This document shows, in pieces, positions 58,435 through 64,000 of a DNA stretch of 64,000 nt. Under the pieces are notes generated by a model that was not told where the DNA came from, did no database searches, and worked only from the letters and a program-made list of their open reading frames with translations. Within the stretch, counting starts at the first letter, position 1. Each line of letters begins with the position of its first letter. The DNA comes from Portulaca oleracea (lineage: Eukaryota > Streptophyta > Magnoliopsida > Caryophyllales > Portulacaceae). The position numbers and the translations under genes were made by a program. Where the stretch lies: the NCBI GenBank assembly GCA_029582165.1, contig CM055876.1, forward strand, positions 34,714,434-34,778,433, written 5' to 3'.

Positions 58435-60757
58435 TTAATTCCCTTGGCCCCCCTGGATATGATGGTTCAATTGAAGCTGATTGCTTGTTGGTTGTTGCGG
58501 TGTTTGCTGCTGCTGCTGTCTCTGAAGTGCTGCCATTGTGTTGTAGAGATCCATGTTCATAGACTGCAAAAATTTACGACTTTCATTAATTACTATCAGA
58601 AAATAATGTAGGAAGCAAAATCTCTCGATCAAAACATATATGTGTCGCGTGTTGGTGTCTATGCGTCTTAGGTCAAGGAAATGCAATCATTGTGATCACA
58701 CAGTTTCTGTATCGGTTACCCTGTGTTGGGTTCAAAAATGGACAATTCCCCATTAATGATTACAGCGAAAAAACTCATTCACTTAACACTCTTTGCTTGC
58801 CTTCAAAAAAAAAAAAAAGAAAAAAGAACTACTCTGCTTGGAGCACGCAGGTATGAAGTTATCTTTCTCTCTGATTTTCTTGTTCTCTTGGTTTCCCAAG
58901 CAGTTTTTGAAATGGTTTTGTTTACGGGTTTCAAAGGGTTTTTTTTGGGTCCACCGGAATCAAACTCTTCATGCACTCCCATGCATAGCAGTACTACACT
59001 GAGAAATCACGATTATGAGCAGCGCTGTGATTTTGACTAACCTGTGCCAAAAGCGCGGCATAGTGATCCTGCAAAGGAGCAGAACTGCTGGGCCCAGCAG
59101 CACTTGGATTCGCTTGGGGAATCATCGGCGGAACCACAAAGGCTCCTGGGGGTACAAAACCCGAGCTCGCGGGGGCCACCTGAGACGGGTGAACCAACTG
59201 GGGGGGTGTTAGGGTTTGGGGAATGTTTGGTGTAGGTGTGTCCATCATCCCAATTCCGATTCCCATCCTGGCTAGGAGTGACATCTGCTGTAGCTGCTGC
59301 TGCACTCCTAAAGCAGCAGCAGCAGCGGCAGGCATCATCATCTGAGGCATGAATCTCGCGCTGCTCATCATCTGAACTTGCGCTTGAAGCTGCTTCAGGT
59401 AGTCAATCACCTCGTCCAACATCGACGCTTTATCTGTCTGTTTCGGCTGACATTAACAAATCAGTATCATGCTATATACTTCTGCAGTTTTCTGATAAAG
59501 TGTTTTTGTGGGTTTTCAGTCTAGTATTGTTGGTCATTTGCTCACCTTGCTTGCATTTGGGACCAGCTTCTGCAGGGCTTTCATCTTTTGGTTAATCCGG
59601 TCCCTTCTTCTCTGCAGGTACACATTATGTTCAATATCAAGTTGAATCGGTTAAAAATAATCTAGAAATTCAATTCGTACCCTTTCTGAATGATTATGAA
59701 CAGCAGCTGCCCTTCCTTTTCGTGTAGTGAAGGAGCGTCCCGTCTCTCCTTTAGTCTCGCGGTCCTCCTCATGGTTCCCCTGCATAAACTGACACAAAAT
59801 CAATGTCTTCAAACTGTCAAAACTACTCAAGCCATTTGTTGCATGATTTTCTTCCTCCTACAGGTATGTATAACTTTCTTTCCACAGTTTTCTTTCGATC
59901 ATTCCAATTTGTAGCATGAGAAGGAGGAAGAAGAGACGACGTACAGATCCACCCTGGCAAGCCGAGTCCTCATCCGTGGTAGTCTTAGTCCTGGTGCAGC
60001 TCCTAGGAGACTCATAAGAAGCCCAAGTCATCATAGTCGTGTCATTGTTATCCCTACAAAACGCAGCATTTGCACTCGCACAAGCACTGTCAAGGTCATT
60101 AGGTAGCCTCGAGTATTGATCAGTCTCGGAGTGGCTCCGCTTCTTGACCGGCCCCGAGGGAGGGGGCGGCGGTGGGGCCGGGTTCTGAACTGGGCCGGAA
60201 TTGTCAGCCCACTTTCCTAATGAGTGTGACCCAAAAGAGGCTGCTTTGTTCATGTTTTGGCCCGAATTGTGATCAGCAGTAGCAGCCATGATTGGAGTCG
60301 GGTTTGAGTTTGGGTGCAGTGTGTTGCAGTAGGTGGCTTGGTGGACTATGGACTCCAGAGTGTCCCCAGCATGACCAACTCCTCCCAGTTCATGCATTGC
60401 TAACTGCCCATTTTCCCATGTCAGCTCTGTTACTTCGTAGTTCGACCTGCAAAATTTTGAAAAAACACATTCATACAATCACACACACACACTTTTAAGC
60501 CTCATTTTTGACAAAAACATGCAAGTTTGAACAAAACACATTCATACAAGTACATATACACCCTTTTTTGATACCTTATTTGAGCAAAACATAATCATAC
60601 CAAGTACAAGTACATGTACATACTTTTATATCTACCCTCATTTTGAGCAAAAATATGCAAACTTTCTCAAGAATGGAAAACTCCAACTAACTTGATCTTG
60701 TTTTGATATTACTAAAGCCTAATGTATACTAAGAACTAACCATAACTTCCTTGCCAT
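58435..60757 (-). CDS. PIF7: PIF7-like phytochrome-interacting bHLH transcription factor
   Basis: Six coding exons on the minus strand: 60741-60757 (only 17 bases, MARKL plus two bases), 59945-60446, 59681-59779, 59546-59611, 59042-59437 and 58435-58563. All GT..AG, phases agree, 402 residues. The N-terminal active-phytochrome-B-binding motif is ELTWENGQ (13-20) in SNYEVTELTWENGQLAMHELG, close to PIF7. TLESIVHQA and the ending QSMNMDLYNTMAA also match PIF7 rather than other PIFs. The bHLH spans about 196-245; the basic region has H201, E205 and R209 (HNHSERRRR), the residues that read a G-box. A Met/Gln/Ala-rich and Pro-rich tail follows. PIF7 acts in the nucleus in shade avoidance and warm-temperature growth. 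The tiny first exon makes the start less certain than the rest. Confidence 0.92.
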
Positions 60758-60966
60758 GACACTTGTGTAGCGCCTCTTACAGGAAGACTCCTGGCTAAGC
60801 TACGACGAACCCAAAACTAGAACTAATAAAAAATGTAAAGCCCCGAATTCGATAAGTGGTGTTTTTAGCGAAGAAATGAAGAAAAAGGAGGAAAAAGAAG
60901 AAGAAGAGCATACATAGGAGCAATTTGGGAGGAGTTTTGTGGGAAGAAGAGGTGGGGGTTGAAGTC

Positions 60967-60972
60967 CACGTG
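60967..60972 (-). promoter_or_regulatory. G-box (CACGTG) upstream of the PIF7-like gene
   Basis: TCCACGTGAG lies about 210 bases before the start codon, in the promoter or 5' leader. CACGTG is the core site bound by PIF-type bHLH factors, so self-regulation or cross-regulation by other PIFs is possible. The site is seen; function is inferred. Confidence 0.5.
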
Positions 60973-61189
60973 AGAGGATCTGTTTCCCTCTTCTCCTTGC
61001 TTTACATTATTCCACCTTGGTACTACACATTCATGACTCATCATCTCTCTCTCTGTCTCTCTCTAGCTTCTCTCTCTAGTTTCTCTCTCTGTTTTGAGTA
61101 CAATATTGATGGGATTTTCTTGAATGATAAAGAAAGTTGTGTTTTTGGGGCAGCTCATTTGTGGGTCATTCTCCTTTGATATTGATAAG

Positions 61190-61913
61190 GATTTAGCATA
61201 GCAATGTGTGGTAAACAACACACACATGGAATATCAAGACAAAGCGCACAAGAATATATATATAATCGTCTCTAATAACAACAACAACTCTCAATGCAGG
61301 TCCTGTTTTACAGGGTCTAAGACGAATTTGAGGGTGACTTAATTACTTTACTTTATCTCATAGTATAAGTGCATGTATGTATGTATGGATTGGGAGTCAA
61401 TTCAATTTCAAGGTACCTCCCCCTTGGCTTTAATTGTATGTAATATTAATTAATGTGTGTTGTTTGGGAAGTGAATGTAGCATATATCAATGTATGATGT
61501 TGGTTTTCATCAACATCAAATTTTATGGTGGGTATGGCCAGTCTTGTCCCTCTCATAATGAATTTGATTACAAGTGCTTTGCCTCTCTTTTTGTTCATTT
61601 GTCTTATTCCTTAATTATATTGTCCCTTCCCTAAGTTCTCTTGTATGATTTGAACCATCTGCAGGCATATGTGACATGATCTTGTCACTCCGATTCGATT
61701 ATATCTATGTTTTTTTATTGTTCCAAATTACTGGTGACAGGTGTTGATCAGTATTGCAGAATATTCATAAAATAATAACTAAAAATATATGAAGTGTTCT
61801 ACAACAATTCAGGAAATTTGCTAATACTATATCTGAGCTATCTTTGGCTATTAGTTGGTGTGTTGCTTGGTCTTAGCCATTTTTACTATAAGGCTTGTAC
61901 CTCTTATCTGTAA
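61190..61913. other. Upstream flank of the PIF7-like gene, nothing else recognised
   Basis: AT-rich promoter-side DNA. CT-rich tracts at 61030-61095 lie closer to the gene. No coding exon. Confidence 0.35.
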
Positions 61914-62256
61914 AGGAAATTGGATTTAAATAATTTGAACTTTGATGCGTGATAGATTGAATAATCTGAACTTTAAAAATATCACGGATTAATCTGAACT
62001 TTGGCCATATTAGATTACAGTAGTATGTCAACATTAATTATTTACCAACTTCTCATTTTTTGAAAAGAAACTGAAGTTTGACCATATTGAAATTTAAATA
62101 AACAATAGGAATAATTAAATATAGAGAGAAGATTTTTAAAGAAAATGAGAATTAGGTTAATAATTAACGTTGGCATGCTATTGTAATCCAATATGGTCAA
62201 AGTTCAAATTATTTAGTGATGTTTTCAATGTTCAGATTATTTAAATTCAATTTCTT
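61914..62256. mobile_element. Foldback MITE with perfect 9-bp TSD (Mutator-like)
   Basis: The ends AGGAAATTGGATTTAAATAA and (inverse) AAGAAATTGAATTTAAATAA are inverted repeats. They continue inward through TGAACTTTGxCCATATTxGATTACA, so most of the 343-bp element can fold back on itself. TATCTGTAA occurs perfectly on both sides (61905-61913 and 62257-62265). A 9-bp duplication points to the Mutator superfamily. AATCTGAACTTT-type units recur inside. Confidence 0.85.
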
Positions 62257-62269
62257 TATCTGTAATGTT

Positions 62270-63720
62270 TACTAGGCATTTTCATTTCGGTAAATAAATT
62301 GGGCTAAAGCCTGCTAATTATAAAAAAAAAATTCAGGAAATTTTGGTAAAATAATAAAAGGACATAAAGTTAATTGAGAAAGTTACATATTCTTTCTAAA
62401 GCAAGTACAATTCTTTTGGGTTAAATATGCTGTGTAGGCTAAAGTGATTGGTAATTTATGTGAAATCTAATCAACATCAAATCTTATAATGGTGGGTAGT
62501 GATGGGCAGTGTTGTCCCTTTCAAAGTGCTCCCTATCTCTTCATTGGATAGCAAGTACCTTGAATTCCCTCTTTTTTATTGCTCTTTTCACACACTATAT
62601 AATTATCCATTCAATTTGTTATTTCGACTTTTATATCAATATGTAAAAAATGATCGTTGTTACTCAGATTCGACCATATCTGAATCAAACAAATTAATAT
62701 GAATACGTAACAATTTAAAAATTAACTTTTTTAAAAATTTCTATCTTATTTTATTGTAAAATAAAAACAGCTTTTATAATCATAATAAAATGTTAAATAT
62801 TTCATACTATGATAAATTCTCCAAAATGCTTTTGGGTACCTAACCTTCCCAAAATGTTTGGGAATTTACAGACCACAAAATTTCTATGCCTATCTATTTA
62901 TGAACTAGCCACTTTACTTAAATTGACATAAATTATTGGTCGAAATAATTGCCTAATCATGAAGTTTGGTATAAAAGTACAGTAAGACAATATTTAATTG
63001 GGATTTCATTTCTAACAACTTGATTTGCATGTATCTAAATTCTAAGGTACACATACATCATTAGGGTATCTAATCAGATTTGTATGTATCTAGTGTGACA
63101 AATACATAATTCCCCCTTTTTTTGAAAAAAAATTGCAATGTACATATATTAGTCCCACTCTATAACAATAATTGAAATATATAATGGTATTTATGTGGTC
63201 AACATGGAAGAATTTTTTTTTTTAAAAAAAAACTGTACTTAGTAGATTTCTAGAAGATAAGAGTATTGGTATACTTGTCTGAAAATAGTTATGTTCATGC
63301 TAACAATTTTTGTTTGAAAATAATTGAAAATGTGAATAGATAATTCATTTTGGATATGAGAATTGATATATGTGATTTACACCAAAAATAACTTTAAGAT
63401 CACCAGAAATCATATCATTTTTATATCAATCAATATTTCTTAATTTTCCATTTTAGTCGCATATAAAAGGTATCATTACATGGAATTTATACGTTTTATT
63501 AATTGTAATCCAATTTTTTTTTGTAGAAGCTATTTTTAATTATTGTGATAGCAAATTCACTCACTGTAATTTTAAACAATTGTTAAACTAATACTTATAT
63601 GTATACAACATGTGTTTTTCCCAACAGAAACAAAACTCAAACTTAATTAGTTACTAGTTATTTCAAGGTTTTAGAGTTTCAAAAGAATATAGCAATTACA
63701 TGTAACAATAATATTTACAT
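62270..63720. other. AT-rich intergenic, nothing recognised
   Basis: No exon, RNA gene or clear repeat border found. Confidence 0.35.
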
Positions 63721-63724
63721 AGTA

Positions 63725-63993
63725 CTACCTTCGTCCCATAATATTTGTCAATGTAACTAACCCCATTGTCCTAATTTATTTGTCATTTTTACAATTACAA
63801 CATAACAATAACTGTCATTTTATTTTTGTCCTTAATAAATAATTTTATTTATTATCTTTTCTAATTCCAACAACTATCATTCTCAATTAATGTAGGGACA
63901 ATATTAGCAAATTCCAAATTTTCACCCCAATTTTTAATGTGCATTGGACTTTTAAAAGTAGTTATTTTGTCAAAGAAAATGAGACAAAAGTAG
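63725..63993. mobile_element. Stowaway-like MITE, TA target duplication
   Basis: The left end CTACCTTCGTCCCATAATATT is preceded by TA. The right end AAAATGAGACAAAAGTAG is followed by TA, and the two are imperfect inverted repeats. It ends seven bases before the window edge. Confidence 0.7.
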
Positions 63994-64000
63994 TAAAAAG

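Overview
The window looks like nuclear DNA of a eudicot plant. Genes are intron-rich with GT..AG junctions, intergenic DNA is very AT-rich, and the protein families are plant ones (DUF538, DUF863, plant CaM-binding domain, PIF-type bHLH). I cannot name the species. No organelle, bacterial or viral block is visible; transposon remnants are common.

Layout. 0.8-3.2 kb: eIF5A (minus), five coding exons. 3.4-5.1 kb: decayed retroelement DNA, a LINE-type fragment and an RNase H domain broken across three frames. 5.5-6.7 kb: a DUF538 protein (minus). 7.4-9.6 kb: MITEs and a nested repeat. 10.0-11.3 kb: a gene with two zf-met fingers. 12-15.6 kb: a hAT-transposase-derived gene with two BED fingers and one frameshift. 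17.7-27 kb: gene-poor DNA packed with small transposons. 27.2-28.7 kb: dCTP pyrophosphatase-like (MazG fold). 29.7-30.8 kb: an odd tRNA-Lys-like Pol III unit and a Cassandra-type LTR carrying 5S rRNA-like sequence. 34.2-37.3 kb: a DUF863 protein. 39.8-43.6 kb: a flavin-containing monooxygenase (minus), seven exons. 45.7-48.4 kb: a membrane RING finger protein. 49.2-50.3 kb: a Mutator-like element with a perfect 9-bp target duplication. 51.9-55.0 kb: a calmodulin-binding-domain protein. 58.4-60.8 kb: a PIF7-like phytochrome-interacting bHLH factor (minus), six exons. 61.9-62.3 kb: a second, foldback-type element with a perfect 9-bp duplication.

The genes form no pathway or cluster. The host genes cover translation (eIF5A), nucleotide pool cleaning (dCTP pyrophosphatase), S- or N-oxygenation (FMO), ubiquitin ligation (RING), calcium signalling (CaM-binding) and light signalling (PIF7-like). 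The least expected features are the tRNA-like gene with two perfect hairpins in its anticodon region, and a small-transposon landscape whose families recur within the window with target duplications that can be read directly.

Exon coordinates were built by hand from splice dinucleotides, reading frame and remembered family conservation. No alignment or database search was run.
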